Source: Sternotherus odoratus
Taxonomy: Eukaryota; Chordata; Testudines; Kinosternidae
DNA: 64,000 bases
Assembly: GCA_032164245.1 (NCBI GenBank)
Contig: JAVMKO010000005.1
Location: 56,839,442 to 56,903,441 of the forward strand
Direction: 5' to 3'
Each line of letters starts with the position of its first letter. Within the stretch, counting starts at the first letter, position 1. Of the stretch, positions 1 to 11,530 are shown one piece after another. The notes below the pieces were generated by a model, which saw nothing but the letters and a program-made list of their open reading frames with translations, had not been told where the DNA came from and searched no databases. The position numbers and the translations under genes were made by a program.

Positions 1-2019
1 GTATCATCATGTTCTACTTTTGCTCTGCAATAGAGCAACACAATGTGGGGGTTTTCTGCTGCTACTTGTGTGTGTGCGTTGCTTCACCACTATGACAAAG
101 TGCAGGGAACCAACATTTTGATGCCTATTAATTCCCCTAGAGAAAGATGACTGGGGTAATTAGAGATAATTATATAACCAGGCTGGTGGTCTGGGTGGGA
201 TATAGAGCCAATTAGCCCATCATCCCAGAAAGATAGAGGCACAGGAAGGAAGTGTAGGAGAAGAATAGAGCTAGCCAAGCCTAGTTACCATAGAAAAGGG
301 AGACCACTGTGAGAAGTGCATTGCTCTAAGAGCAAAAGCATAAATTTGGAGAGGAGGTAGTGATGGGTGAACCTCACTAGGCTCACATCAGGCTGGGTGA
401 GCAACCAGGAGCATGAGCATTTACCTGAAATGTAGGTGAATAACTTGAGAATGTGAATGTGGACTGGAAATCTTGTGAGAACAGACTTCCTCTAGTACTC
501 TTATTCAAGTAAGGACAGAAATACTATGTCCTTTGCAAGGGTACTGGAGCTTTGGCACTTCTGCTTTCATCCTGTAATTAGAAATGTGTGGGATGAAGCA
601 AAGGAAAATATTACAATGATTTTATATTAATTAAAAAGTAAAATCTCATTGAAATCTGGACAATTAAAAATAATTTATAAGTTGTTTCAGGTACCACATT
701 TCCCCTTAAATCCCCTTGCCCCCCGTGTGGTTTCTATCTTTAAAAATGGTTTCCTCTCCCCTATTTGTATGTCAGAGGTTCAGGTAAATAGAGGTAACAA
801 TGAAAATGATTGTGTGCAAAGTGTGCTGCCAAACGTATAAGGAAGCATACTGGGGGGAAAAAAATATCAGAGCAATGTGATATTTGCTCTGTTTTCCTTT
901 TATATCTTACCCAGAGCTGTGTTGGTGAAACGTCTTAGATTTTTTTTTTCAATTGATGTCCACTTTAAAATACTTTTTTAAGATTTAGCTCAAATTTAAA
1001 AGTATAGTTCCACCCTAAAAGTGCTCTGTATTCTGAATACTGATTTGCATATTAATACCTGCAGTGTGCAAATAAATGATATTTTTCCTACCAACCACTC
1101 CATTTCATAGTCTGCAATAATAAAGATTCTTAAAGCCAAATTTTGCCTTCATTTGGTGCAATCCCATTGCCTTCAGATTGTGTCCTCCATGACCTCTGTG
1201 CAACTCACTTATGTCACTGATGGCATAAATGAAATATGGGGCTCCACAGTTCAGGGCATAATTTGGCCTCCATAGCCTCTTACTGGTGGTGATGGATGGA
1301 AGGTCTCCGCTTCACTCTAAATCCAGTGTGGTTTGTGTGGCAGATTAGAAATTCTGGAGCAGTATCCGTATATGTTGAGCCATGGAGGTTTTCATGAAAA
1401 TATCATCTAGTCCCTACCTAACTTGTCTCATTCTGACAATAAATTCAAGTGATTTTACAATATTTTGATGTGCCTCAGATTTTTGTGTGGAAAATGTATA
1501 ACCACATTGTAGGAGCTGTTAGTGGCGGGGTTTTAGGTACCCAGGGAAGGATGAGGAAGAGGAGTTTTGGTTCTTGGCTTTCAGAAAGCTGTTGATACTT
1601 TGGGCAATAGGTAAGGGATGTATTTCCTCTTTCATATTGCTTGCATCAGGGAGTCTTTAAATTGTTTCCTGATGAAATTTACACTCATCATTTCCCTGCA
1701 AGCAGCTGACTTGCTGCCTATCCCAGTGACTGCCAGCATATATAACAATGATGGAGAACAGGCAGGGGATGCTTCTGGTAAAATCATCAGGAATGGAATG
1801 ATTAACAATGTTGACATCAAACTATTCATTGCTAGGCATCAGGGTTAACAGACAGTTATGGGAAAGAGTGAGTTCAAGCCTCTCTGAGAGCTCTGTTTCA
1901 GGCTGTCTGTACCAGTTCAGGGGGACAACCCAGCCTTGATTAATCTTTGGAAGGTTAGAGTGACAACTGGATTATTCTGCAGAATTCTGTAGTAAAGGGT
2001 GAATTCTGCACCAAAGGCC
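1..2019. other. No recognisable feature
   Basis: AT-rich single-copy-looking sequence. No open frame exceeds about 76 codons and I recognise no repeat, exon or RNA gene here. Confidence 0.5.
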
Positions 2020-2185
2020 AGATGATCAAAGGTGTTTAGGCACCTAAAGATTCAGATAGGTACCTGGTGGGATTTTCCAACATGCCTAAACATGTTAGGT
2101 ATCTATGTGCTTTTGAGAATCTCAGTAGGTCGCACATCTTTTTCACACCTAAATAACCTTAAAAATCTCCCCTCCTGTTCTGTGG
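2020..2185. repeat. Degenerate GGCACCTAA-type interspersed repeat
   Basis: The stretch repeats short words such as TAGGCACCTAAAGAT, ATAGGTACCT and GCCTAAACATGTTAGG, partly self-complementary. Words of this kind recur in the palindromic element at 25858-26012, so this is probably an old copy of a related miniature transposon. No boundaries or target duplication were found. Confidence 0.4.
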
Positions 2186-2225
2186 ATGTGGAAAGGTCAA
2201 ATCCACGGGAACCTTGGCATTCGTG

Positions 2226-3446
2226 AAATCCAGTTCTTATCTGACTTGCATAAAGAAGCTGATCTGAAAGGGGCCTCTCTCAATGTAAGTTAAATCCTAA
2301 TCTTGTGGCTCAAGAGAGAGGTGCATGCGGTACCTACCTGCATTGCCATATACCAGAAGGCCATTCTGATCAATACACTGGGAGATTAGGTGGATTGCGA
2401 GTCATAAAAACACACTCCAACCTGTACATCTATTGGAGCTGGTTTTTCACAATGGGAAAATGTATGTTCCAAATATAGGCATTTATCCTCCTCATTGTTT
2501 CTTCTCCCCTACTGGGCTGTGTGTAATATGATTGTGCAAGGCTGAAATAAGTTTGAATCCCACTTTGCAAATATTAAAATGCGTTCATAAATCGGTCCCA
2601 ACACGTCCTGTTGTCTTATCTTGGTGCTTCAAGTGTCGATAGAGTAATTTCTGATCTCTTTCACTGCATCAATATACATTCACATAAATTTGTGTGGCAG
2701 TTTAGAGCCAATTAAAATTTATAAGCCACAAGTAGTGAGTGAAATTCTGAGGATTAATTTACTCACTGGAGTATTAATCTGTGTAATGTAGTAGGTTATC
2801 CTTCAGTAAACTTGGCTATATGGGGAGAGGGAGATACATTTCCTTGCATGTTTTACTGTAAATGGAGTAATTAGTCCCACTGGGCCATCGAGCTTGAACG
2901 TCTGCAGCCAGCGCAGCCTTGGTTTGAACTCTGGGAAAAAGAATCCAATCAGCAATTTGAACTCCAGTTGTGTTTATCTAGCAGAATCCATTTCGCCTTC
3001 CCTGCTGTGAGCGTGAGATCAGGGAAGGGGAAAAGCTTTCAGAACTGCTATGATTATCAAAAGGTGGAACTCTTCTCTTCCCCCATTCCTCACTTGCCAT
3101 TGGAGAGAACAAACATTAGCAAAAGGAACTTGGTAAATCAGGATTTACTAGTTAGAACCCTTCACAATTGTAATACTTAACTGATCAGCATCAATGAATC
3201 AATCCCGATACTTAGATGACCCTCATAAATGTAGTATTTGAATGACCTCACAATCATTAATGGATTTTTAGTCTCACAATGTTATGGTGAGGTGGGAGAA
3301 GTATTATTCCAACTTCACCAAGAGGGGGTGGAGAGGTTAAGACCCAAAGTTAGGCCTTGCTGTGCTCAGTAGTGCAACACTTAAATGACCAGAAGTAATG
3401 GACATAATCTGGAGCAAGGGAGATCTCGGGTAGAAGTTAGAATTTT
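2226..3446. other. No gene; AT-rich stretch
   Basis: No coding frame or repeat recognised. The part at about 2690-2900 is rich in TTAAT/ATTAA words (possible homeodomain sites) and reads like unique sequence. A conserved non-coding element is possible but cannot be shown from one sequence. Confidence 0.35.
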
Positions 3447-3605
3447 TGTCTCTAACTCTAAGGGTAATTTAAGGTCTGGAATAGGCTTTCAAGGGAGCTT
3501 GTAGATTCCCCATCACGGAAGGCTTTAAGAATAGTTTGGACAAACACCTGTCAGGGCTGGTCTAGATTTACTTGGTCCTGCCTCAGCACAGGGCGCTGGA
3601 TTTAC
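3447..3605 (+). mobile_element. CR1 LINE, 3'-end fragment
   Basis: The order of words matches the tail of turtle CR1 elements as I know them: 'GGAATAGGCTTTCAAGGGAG', then 'CATCACGGAAGGCTTTAAGA', then 'GACAAACACCTGTCAGGG', 'TGGTCTAGA' and 'TGCCTCAGCACAGGGCGCTG'. CR1 copies are usually 5'-truncated, and this holds only the C-terminal end of ORF2 and the start of the 3' UTR. It is diverged and non-functional. Confidence 0.85.
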
Positions 3606-3664
3606 TGATTTCTCAGTCTCTAGTAGCCCTGGAGTCTAGGTCTAATATTCCAAAGGGATTTAAG

Positions 3665-3800
3665 CGCATAATAGCCCAAATCTCATTCAACTGTAAAACT
3701 CAGGGGCTAAGTGACTTGCCCAAGGTCACAGACAAAGCCCATGTCTAAACTGAGAACGGAACCCACCACTCCCCGACCCCAGACCAGTGTGCTATTCACA
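3665..3800 (-). repeat. MIR-like SINE fragment
   Basis: On the plus strand the fragment reads 'GACTTGCCCAAGGTCACAGA', then 'GGAACCCACCACTCC' and 'CAGTGTGCTATTCAC'. This is the reverse complement of the classic MIR/CORE-SINE body. Similar fragments recur through the window. Confidence 0.65.
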
Positions 3801-4009
3801 AGACTGTCCTTCCTCTATAAAAGTTCTGTCCTCTATAAAAAATCTGGCTAGATTATGGCCCCTTTCCACAACCATGGGCTGGAGCAAGACCCAGAATCGT
3901 GGCCCAGGACCCAGAATCATTTTGCAAAGCTTCCGGTGACTAGAATGGCAGTGGGATTGGACCCCATTAGTGCAACATGCTAATGTCTGTAGCATGGGCC
4001 TGATTCTGT

Positions 4010-4115
4010 TTGCACATGCCTTGATTTGATACAGGTGTAACTCCATTGACTGATTTACTCCTGTTTTATCCAGGGGTAAATGAAGGCAGAATCAGACTTC
4101 TTATATATAGGTTGT
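4010..4115. repeat. Short 'GTGTAACTCCATTGA' interspersed repeat
   Basis: The words 'CAGGTGTAACTCCATTGAC', 'TTTACTCCTG' and 'AGGCAGAATCAGAC' form a short motif that I know as a common sauropsid repeat. Related words recur at 14464-14545, 27735-27785 and 37520-37600. Class unknown. Confidence 0.45.
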
Positions 4116-4199
4116 AGGTTTGAAAGGCTTCAGACAAATGAATTGTTCAGAGGATGGAAGTGCATTTCATTATACCAGGTTATACTTAACATGAATGGT

Positions 4200-4560
4200 G
4201 AGTGGGATAAACCCAGCCACAACCTTAATCCTAGCTCAGGGAGCCCTATTGGCTCTTAATCCCTGGGAGGATGAAGTATACTAGCCCTACCAACCCTAAG
4301 CCTACCTTGTTTATCCTTAGCCCAGGGAGCCCTTCTGCCTCAACCCTAACCTTAGCTCAGGAAACCCTACCCTTTGCAACACTAATCCTAACCTTAAAAG
4401 GCCTAAGCAGCTCAAAATCCAACTGTAGCCTGGGCACCATGAAGCTTTGTAACTCTCGTGAAGGGAGCATTTCTGAACCCAGCCCTGACCCTGAACCTAG
4501 CCCTGACCCAAGGAGCTTTCTAAACCCAGCCCTAAATTTGCCCCCCAAAATTGCAGCTTT
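4200..4560. repeat. Degenerate CCCTAA-like minisatellite
   Basis: Irregular direct repeats of AACCCTAACC, AGCCCTGACCC and 'TAGCTCAGG(GA)' words occur throughout. The unit is related to, but not a clean run of, the vertebrate telomere repeat CCCTAA. It gives two opposed low-complexity open frames (98 and 74 codons), which I do not regard as genes. Confidence 0.55.
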
Positions 4561-4800
4561 GGGGTGACCAAAACTATTCACGAATTCGGGTCAAATTTGG
4601 CGACTAGTTTTGGCCAAATAAAAAATGAGGAAGAAAGTTTTGAAAAAGCTCCAGCAATTTGTTTTGACATTTTAAAAATGACCCATTGACCCTGAACAAA
4701 TATTTTTAGTTTTTTTGTTTTTGTGAGAAAAAAAAGCTCTAAAAAAAAATTGTTTCAGTTTGAATGGAGCCACTGAACCAGAAAATCTATTTTCCTCAGT
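4560..4800. repeat. GAAAATTT-rich interspersed repeat, copy 1
   Basis: A/T-homopolymer-rich sequence with TTTTGAAAAA, TTTGACATTTTAAAAATGAC and GAAAATC words. Sequence of the same character occurs at 14950-15200, 37890-38265, 53765-54010 and 61185-61570, three of them near words like GACCAGC/GGCTGGT. Probably a family of old elements; class unknown. Confidence 0.35.
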
Positions 4801-5109
4801 ATCTCTATGTAAGTGTTCATGTAATTAATGGCTTCTGAGTGCTTGACTTTGCAACCTTAATGTTCTTTTAACATGTATTTATATATTTGTATAATAATTT
4901 ATACAATAGAAGGGAAATGGAGATTCTGCTTTCCAGTGAATGGTTATTTGCCACTTTGCTGTCAGAGTTTTCAGTTTGTTCAGAGATGTCTCCTACAGCT
5001 GATGTTTTGATTATGGTATCAGAAAGGAAGGAATGTAGGTAAATGTTCTAAGAGCTCCGCAGTTGTATTTTGAAAAGCACTGAAGGCCCTAAATTTCAAT
5101 GACCTTTCA
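4801..5109. other. No recognisable feature
   Basis: AT-rich, with no open frame of note and no repeat recognised. Confidence 0.4.
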
Positions 5110-5360
5110 ACAGGACTTGTGTCAGGTTGCTGGCAAAGGTAGGCAGGACTAGTGGCAGGAATGACTGCCGGGGTTCAGAATCAGTATCAGAGTCAATAGT
5201 GAGGTCGAAGATCAAGCCAAAGGGCAGGGCTGAAGATAGGTCAGGGGTCAGGCCAAGGATCAATGCCAGGTGTCACAGCCCAAGTGGGTGTTGTGGAGTT
5301 TGAGCAGTAGTCAAGGTCCAAGCCTAGGTCAATACTGGGAGTTCAGAAACAGAGAATGCT
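5110..5360. repeat. GGTCA/AGGTCAAG-rich degenerate minisatellite
   Basis: Words such as GAGGTCGAAGATCAAG, GATAGGTCAGGGGTCAGGCC, AAGGATCAATGCC and CAAGGTCCAAGCCTAGGTCA follow one another with a loose period of about 20-25 bases. It is too diverged to define a consensus by eye. Confidence 0.45.
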
Positions 5361-6695
5361 GGGTGGTCAGGACAGCTAGCTAGTGTGTCTCATTATTTCC
5401 TGGACATTTCCTCCGATGCCCCTTGGGTTTATATAGGGCAGAGAGCCAAACAGACATCATGAGGATGCTGTCTGTCAAACCCCTTGAGGTGGGACTTCCT
5501 GTGGTCCGCTGCAGGTAATGGGTAGAGGAGAACTGGTCAATTGGCAGTGTACCTGTGCTCACTGCCTGGCAACTTTGCAGGCCTGGGTTTGAAACCCACT
5601 GGCCCTCGCACTTGGGCTCATAAAGGGAAGATTGTCAAAAGGAGATCAGCATGTTGGGTATATAGCTTTTCTGAAAATCTGATCTGAAGTACTACAGTGG
5701 GAATTGCAGGATGCCGAGCATTTTGAAAAGTTTGGCCCTTCATTAGGCATATAAATGAGAATGGAGCTCGTTTAAAAATCTGTTCAGGGGTGACTTAGGT
5801 ATTTTTTGAAAACTCTACCCCCAGGATCTGGTGAAAGGAGCAGAAATCACCTCTCAGGTTCACACCTTTTGACACAATCGATAACTTTCCCCTTTAAAAT
5901 TAGCAGTTCTCTGTGGAACCAGATCCACTTTGTCTAACAAATGAAAACCTATCTTAGGGCAGGTTTACTCGTAGCTGACATTGCGATTTCCCCCCTTTTC
6001 CCACAGTGTAGACCAGGGCTTAGATGGTTTTTAACACTACCTATGCTTACAACATCTGGAACACTTTCACATAGGGGAGTCCAAGTTTTTTCCTCCTATA
6101 TTATTTCTAAATTTCTTATACCATTTCTGTATTTATTTATTTTAATTGCTGGGATATTTCAAGGCTTGCATACATGCCACAGACAGACTTTCCTGTGCAA
6201 AACAATTCTCAAATATTGCATTTATAGTGCCTATTATTTTCTTGGTGTTTTCAACTTCTTGTTTGTTTTTAAGCCTTGTCACATATAATATGAGTACTAA
6301 TCATTTATAAAAAGCTGCAAAAGTAGCTGGTGCTATATAAAACATTCAGCAACGTACTCTCGGAAAGTTTGGAACATGCACAGAACTGCTTGACTTTATT
6401 TAAGTTTAAAATCTGTCTTGCCCAATTACAAGATTGCAGATGGCTTTTGGGAAATAGAGGTTTCATTAGTGCAGTTTTTTTCTTGCCTAATTTTTGTTGT
6501 TGCTAGTTTGGGATCTTTCTTCCACAAAGGTCATCATCACATGATATTCATGACTTGTTCTAATACTATTGTATCTCAGTCATTTCTTTGATTTCATTCC
6601 TTTGTGGCTCAACCTTGAAATCATTTTTGAGGACATTTTTTGAACTTAATATAAGCTAAAGAGACCCTCACCTCTTGGAAATGGAACTTTGGAGT
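5361..6695. other. No recognisable gene
   Basis: The 115-codon plus-strand frame at 5941-6288 is hydrophobic and Phe/Leu/Ile-rich, as expected from T-rich random sequence, and has no motif I know. About 5640-5830 contains words seen in other old repeats (GAAAATCTGATCTG, TTTGGCCC) but has no clear limits. Confidence 0.4.
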
Positions 6696-7095
6696 CATTT
6701 TAGAGGTTAAAATGAGGAAGACTTTGTAGCACCTTAGAGATTAACCAGTTTATTTCAGCATAAGCTCTCGTGGGCTATAGCTCACTTCATCGGATGCATA
6801 GAATGGAACAGAAGAAAGATGCATTTATACACACAGAAAGAAAGAAGAAGAAAAAAAGTTGTACATTAGCATACCAATTCTAAGACGCTGTTACATTTTT
6901 TCTTCTTCTTTCTTTCTTTCTGTGTGTATAAATGCATCTTCTGTTCCATTCTATGCATCTGATGAAGTGAGCTATAGCCTACAAAAGCTTATGCTGAAAT
7001 AAATTGGTAAGTCTCTAAGGTGCTACAAAGTCTTCCTCATTTTATTTATGGATACAGACTAACACGGCTGCTAATCTTAAACCATTTTAGAGGTT
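6696..7095 (+). mobile_element. Fold-back short retroelement, family A (Penelope-like?), with target duplication
   Basis: The element at 6709-7082 is flanked by a 13-bp direct repeat, CATTTTAGAGGTT, at 6696-6708 and 7083-7095. Its two halves are inverted copies of one sequence. The left arm (about 6711-6858) runs from ATGAGGAAGACTTTGTAGCA to the GAAAGAAAGAAG tract. The right arm (about 6899-7043) is its reverse complement and continues into the family's 3' end, CAGACTAACACGGCTGCTAA. The spacer is about 45 bp. Both arms hold a hammerhead-like core: CTGATGA at 6959-6965 in the right arm, CCGATGA in the left on the minus strand. No coding sequence. Assignment to Penelope-like elements is inference. 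Confidence 0.8.
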
Positions 7096-8542
7096 GGCAT
7101 TCTGGATTTTAGGTTATATTCTTACTATTGCAATCAATGTCACTTTGTAATAGGACAAATCCATGTTTACTTCCATGAACTGAATTCTCCCACTCCTTGA
7201 AGTATTCAGGATTCATTTAGTATAAACATACCTGTCAAATAATCAGCCGATTAAAACCAGCCTGCACCTTACAATTTAGATCTGGATCCAAACTTTCCAC
7301 AGTTCAGGTCATTTGGGTTTTGGTTTGGCTCAAATTCAATAAGTGCTTGAAGTTTGGAGCAATTTTTGACATTACTGGAAGTTTCAGGGGAGTATTTGGA
7401 ATCAGAGATTTGATTCAAATTCATTGCTGTTAATTTCCTATACTGTGTTGCAAATGGGGCTACTCACATGAATAAAGTTACTCGAATGCGGACATGTTTG
7501 TAACACTGTACCTAATGTGGGTAAAATAGATAAAAGTTTTGTAAAGCATTTCGGACTTGATCCAAAGTCCACTATAGACAATGGAATGGCTCCAACTGAC
7601 TTCAGTGGTCTTTGGATCAGACCTTTACCAAGTCTCACCTCTTTGGAGTGAAGGGAGGAAGATTGATTATTGCTTTCTATCCACTGATATTTACTACTTA
7701 TTTATTTTGCCATTGATTCCTCATTATGAAGAAGAGGAATGGCAAGTTAACAGGTGGATGAAACATTTCATTCAAGTCCGTTTGAATTGGGAGGTTATTG
7801 TAATTCATTTAGTGTCATGCTGCAAACAATCAGTTTTGGGGCAATAGTGGTAAAATTATGCATTGAGCTATTTTCTTTGTTTTGTAAGCGACCTGAATGT
7901 CAATTATAATTTTTGTCTTATTTCCTGGAAAGTCTATGAAATATTTACTCTTATTAGTGTATTCACTTTTAAAAATCACCATATGACACGCTCTCTTCCA
8001 TCCCAATGCTACAGACCTTTGGTCATCCCTCTGTTGCTGTATCATTTAACACAGCACAAAGTGGCCTGTTGTTTGACAGAGATGGCAGCTGAGTTTATTG
8101 ATCTTCGGCTGCATCTTTATTGAATTCCTTCAATGTCTCAGGATTTTCCTCAGCTCTTTGATTTGCTCCTTCCCTCCATCCAGCATAAACTACAGCTGTA
8201 AAACTATTCTCTGCTGATTAAAACGAAGAATGAGCAAGCTGACATTGCTCTTAGCAAATATTACCCTAGCCATTGGGGGTGTGGGGAGGAAATGGAATAA
8301 TCAGTTTTAACCTCTGCTAACAATACAAATGACACATGCAAGCTGGCTGGCTCCACTGCAAGCTGGCTGGCCTCTGATTTACCAACTCTCACCTATTCGA
8401 AAAGAAGGGTTGAAGACGGATCATTGCTGTCTATCCACATCTCCTTTTCACTTATTTTGCCCATGACATTTATCCCACATGAGCTTTATCACATGTAACA
8501 GACACAAATCTGTCTCTTACATATCAAAGAATTGGCTTATGC
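7096..8542. other. No gene; two weak internal duplications
   Basis: No repeat family recognised. About 7635-7715 and 8385-8465 resemble each other (CTCACCT, 'ATTGCT(T/G)TCTATCCAC', ACTTATTTTGCC). A 13-bp word, GCAAGCTGGCTGG, occurs twice with a 20-bp period at 8338-8370. Confidence 0.4.
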
Positions 8543-8600
8543 AATGTATTGTAGCCGTGCTGGTCCTAGGATATTAGTGAGACAAGGTAGGTGACCAGGG
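8543..8600 (-). repeat. Short retroelement family B, 3'-end fragment
   Basis: The reverse complement reads 'CACCTTGTCTCACTAATAT'-like sequence followed by 'CCAGCACGGCTACAATACA'. This is the 3' terminus of the same family as at 22490-22920. Truncated. Confidence 0.6.
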
Positions 8601-10459
8601 GATTATTACTGGGCTACAGAATAGGCTCCCAACAGGAAAGGCAGAAGGACCAATGCTTTGAGTCCTTTAGAAATGGACCATACAAATCTCTGGCCCATTC
8701 ATAATAGGGAACACTCCCACACTAAAAGTAGGGGCCAGATGACCTGCTTCATTTCGATTATTTTGTTATTGTGTTAGAACTGCTTCTGTCCTGGGCTAGA
8801 TCATCAGCTGTTAAATGTAAGCATAGTTCCACTGAGTCAAGAGTAAAGAGTGCTATGTGAGTTTCCACCAGTAGAGGATTTGACCTCCTAACTGTACATT
8901 TCTTCCTGTTTATGTAGGTGACACATTATAAAAACCATTGCTGCTGAGTCACCTGTAGAACTGCTTAGCAAATTAAATGTTAAAGTTTTGTTGACGATTC
9001 CCTCCACCACCCACATTTTTGACAAACTCTAGTCACTGGTCATAGTTTTGAACTAGGCACTAGTGAAAAGAAATGCAAACCAAAGGGAAAGAGCTATTTC
9101 CACAGCTTGATGATGGTGCAGATGGATTATGGGGGGAGGTGCAAAGAAGGGAAGCAGCAGAAAGTGTTTCTAAACTGTTAAAAGTACAGTTTTGGGGGTA
9201 GAGAGGATATGGAACAGACAGGAAAGAAGGAGAAAGTGATGAAGCGAAGGTGGTTAATATTATGGGCCATTTAGTCATGTCTCAGAACATGGACTTGTTT
9301 TCTTCTTTTAAAAATATTTTGGGTTAATTATTGACCATGAAAGTTAAGAACTAATAGGTCCGGAGTAAGCTAGACCTAGAGCAGGCAACTTTCCTCACAC
9401 ATCTCTACCAGGGCTCTTTTCTGTTAATCTAATCCTTGAGCATCTCAATGATCTCTCATTGATAATATAACCCCCTCCCTCTGGGCGGTAGGTTTAGTTA
9501 CCTGATTAGCAGCTCCATGGTAAAATTTTCAAGACTGATAATAATGCTTGGAATTCTTTTCTCATCCTGCTCTCACTCTCTCCCCACCACCTTTTATTTA
9601 CTTTTAAAGAAGTTTGGTAGCTACAAGTGGCAGGCTCTGGCTCAGCCACTAGACAGCAACACTACACACTTGCTACTCCCTCCCTCCATAGCCTTCTTAG
9701 GCTATCTTTGTCCTGAGAGTCTGAGATTCAAATCCAGTGGTCATACACATTTCTAGCAGCTCTCTTCCATCGTATTGCAGTATGCACCAGTGATGTAGGA
9801 TGAAATGTGCCCTATGGCACTTGTAAACTACCCTTTTCTTTGTGTGGTTTTCTAACATGCATAGAGGGAGCATCACATTTTGTCTCATGATACACGGACC
9901 AAGGATAACACTCATGGCTTCATGCAAAGAATTGATGATTATGTCCCAAATGCAGTAATAATATCTTACATTTGTTGTGAATAAATGGCCCTAGTTTGCT
10001 TCTTTGCTGGAGTCAAGTCTACATATGCTGAATGAATAAATGTACTGCAGTGAGATCACCTCCAGAGTCTTAATAAAACCTTCCCTGTACTCACTGATGA
10101 GCACAACATGACCTCTTCTGTTACAAGCCCTTAGATGCAGCCCGTTCCTTAATGATTCCAATGTCTTATGGTAGTTGCCAGTTGGGTGCATCTACTGGTC
10201 TTTTGTTCCCATGTTGCATGTACACTTGGCTTTGTTGCTGTTGCTAAGTGAGGGGGAAAAATGGTAGGGCATAGTTAGAACTGGCACTTAGTCTTCTGCA
10301 GGGACTTTGGTGTAAGGTTTTATAATATTTGTGTTTTCTAGGCAAAATGTTGTGAAACTGGTCTAGTATCAGGTTATAATAAAAATAAGGGCTGGTTCCA
10401 TTGTCCTTCTATGTGGCTGCAGACCCAAGTCCTCTAATTAAGGAGGCCAAGTCATCTAA
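8601..10459. other. No recognisable feature
   Basis: Mixed AT-rich sequence with only short chance open frames (under 80 codons). Confidence 0.4.
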
Positions 10460-10501
<42 letters not shown>

Positions 10502-10502
10502 G
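10460..10502. repeat. (TG)n(AG)n compound microsatellite
   Basis: About 10 TG units are followed directly by about 11 AG units with no interruption, so the tract is likely to be length-polymorphic. Confidence 0.95.
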
Positions 10503-11359
10503 GAAGGACACACGCATGTGTATATTAGAGTGAGGTAGGCAGGAATTTGTTACTGGAAAGAATGCTCTAGGGAAGGACAGAGGATTTCTGTTTCTGGGGT
10601 TGCAGTTCCTAGTGCCTTTCACCTGCACTAAATCTATTTGAGCAGTAGCAGTATCTGTGGTTTCTATATTTGAATGATTATTTATCGCCAGAGAAGGAAG
10701 TATCTGAATTTAAGCCATCACCACTTTAATGACTTTTAGTCCCAAATGCAGATTGGAACCTATGGCTATCTTGACAAGCCTCACTTTGAAAATGTGCAAG
10801 CTATTCTGGAAGGGAAGGGGAGAGAAGATGCAGGCATGATCCTCAGCCTTGTGCTCCTGGCACAAAATGGCCAGAGGAGTTCAGTGCCAACAGCCTCAGT
10901 GCAGTGGGGACACTTTAGTTCATGGTGTGGTCCCTAAATTCCAAGCCATGTGCCTGGAAGTAGAGAATCCCACTTGCCTCTCATGAGGCCCAAACCCCTT
11001 TTACAACCTTGGAGGAGGCAGGAATTAACCCCAGCACTTCAATATCCTGCCAGATGCCACTCGCTTTACCTGGGCAGGAGCAAACCTCAATTAATGCAAG
11101 ACACCATCTGGGGACCCTACAGGAGGTCACACATTCACCCACCAAGATATTACAGCGTGCTGGGTCCCCAGTGCTTAGTATAACTCTGCATGTGGACTCT
11201 CAGTTGGGTAAGACCAGCCCCTGTCTCCTAGGGTACAGTCTACAGAGCCCAGAGAAGAGAGTCTCCAAGCCCTGGTTTGACAGATTGGAAGCCCATCCTC
11301 CTCTTTCATCCCAAAGCTTCAGGCTGAGCTAGAACCCCAAAGTGCTGTCTAGGCATCTA
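10503..11359. other. No gene recognised
   Basis: Overlapping plus-strand frames at 10950-11183 and 11009-11332 lie in locally GC-richer sequence but show no conserved motif. Confidence 0.35.
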
Positions 11360-11530
11360 TTTTTAGAACACTAGTATAAGCCCAGCTAACCTGAGTCTGT
11401 CGACTCAGGCTGGGAGGCTTGTTTCCATGGGCTGTGCAGACATACTCCAAGTCCCCAGACTGGGCACCTCCAACCCTTTGCAGTGGTTGGTGGGGCTTCG
11501 GTGTGATGCAAGCTTGGGATGGTGAGTTCT
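11360..11530. repeat. Probable MITE-like fragment
   Basis: Contains CCTGAGTCTGTCGACTCAGG (a 7-bp inverted repeat around 6 bases) and AGGCTGGGAGGCTTG / GGGCTGTGCAGACATAC words. This vocabulary resembles the element at 13940-14240. Limits not determined. Confidence 0.35.
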
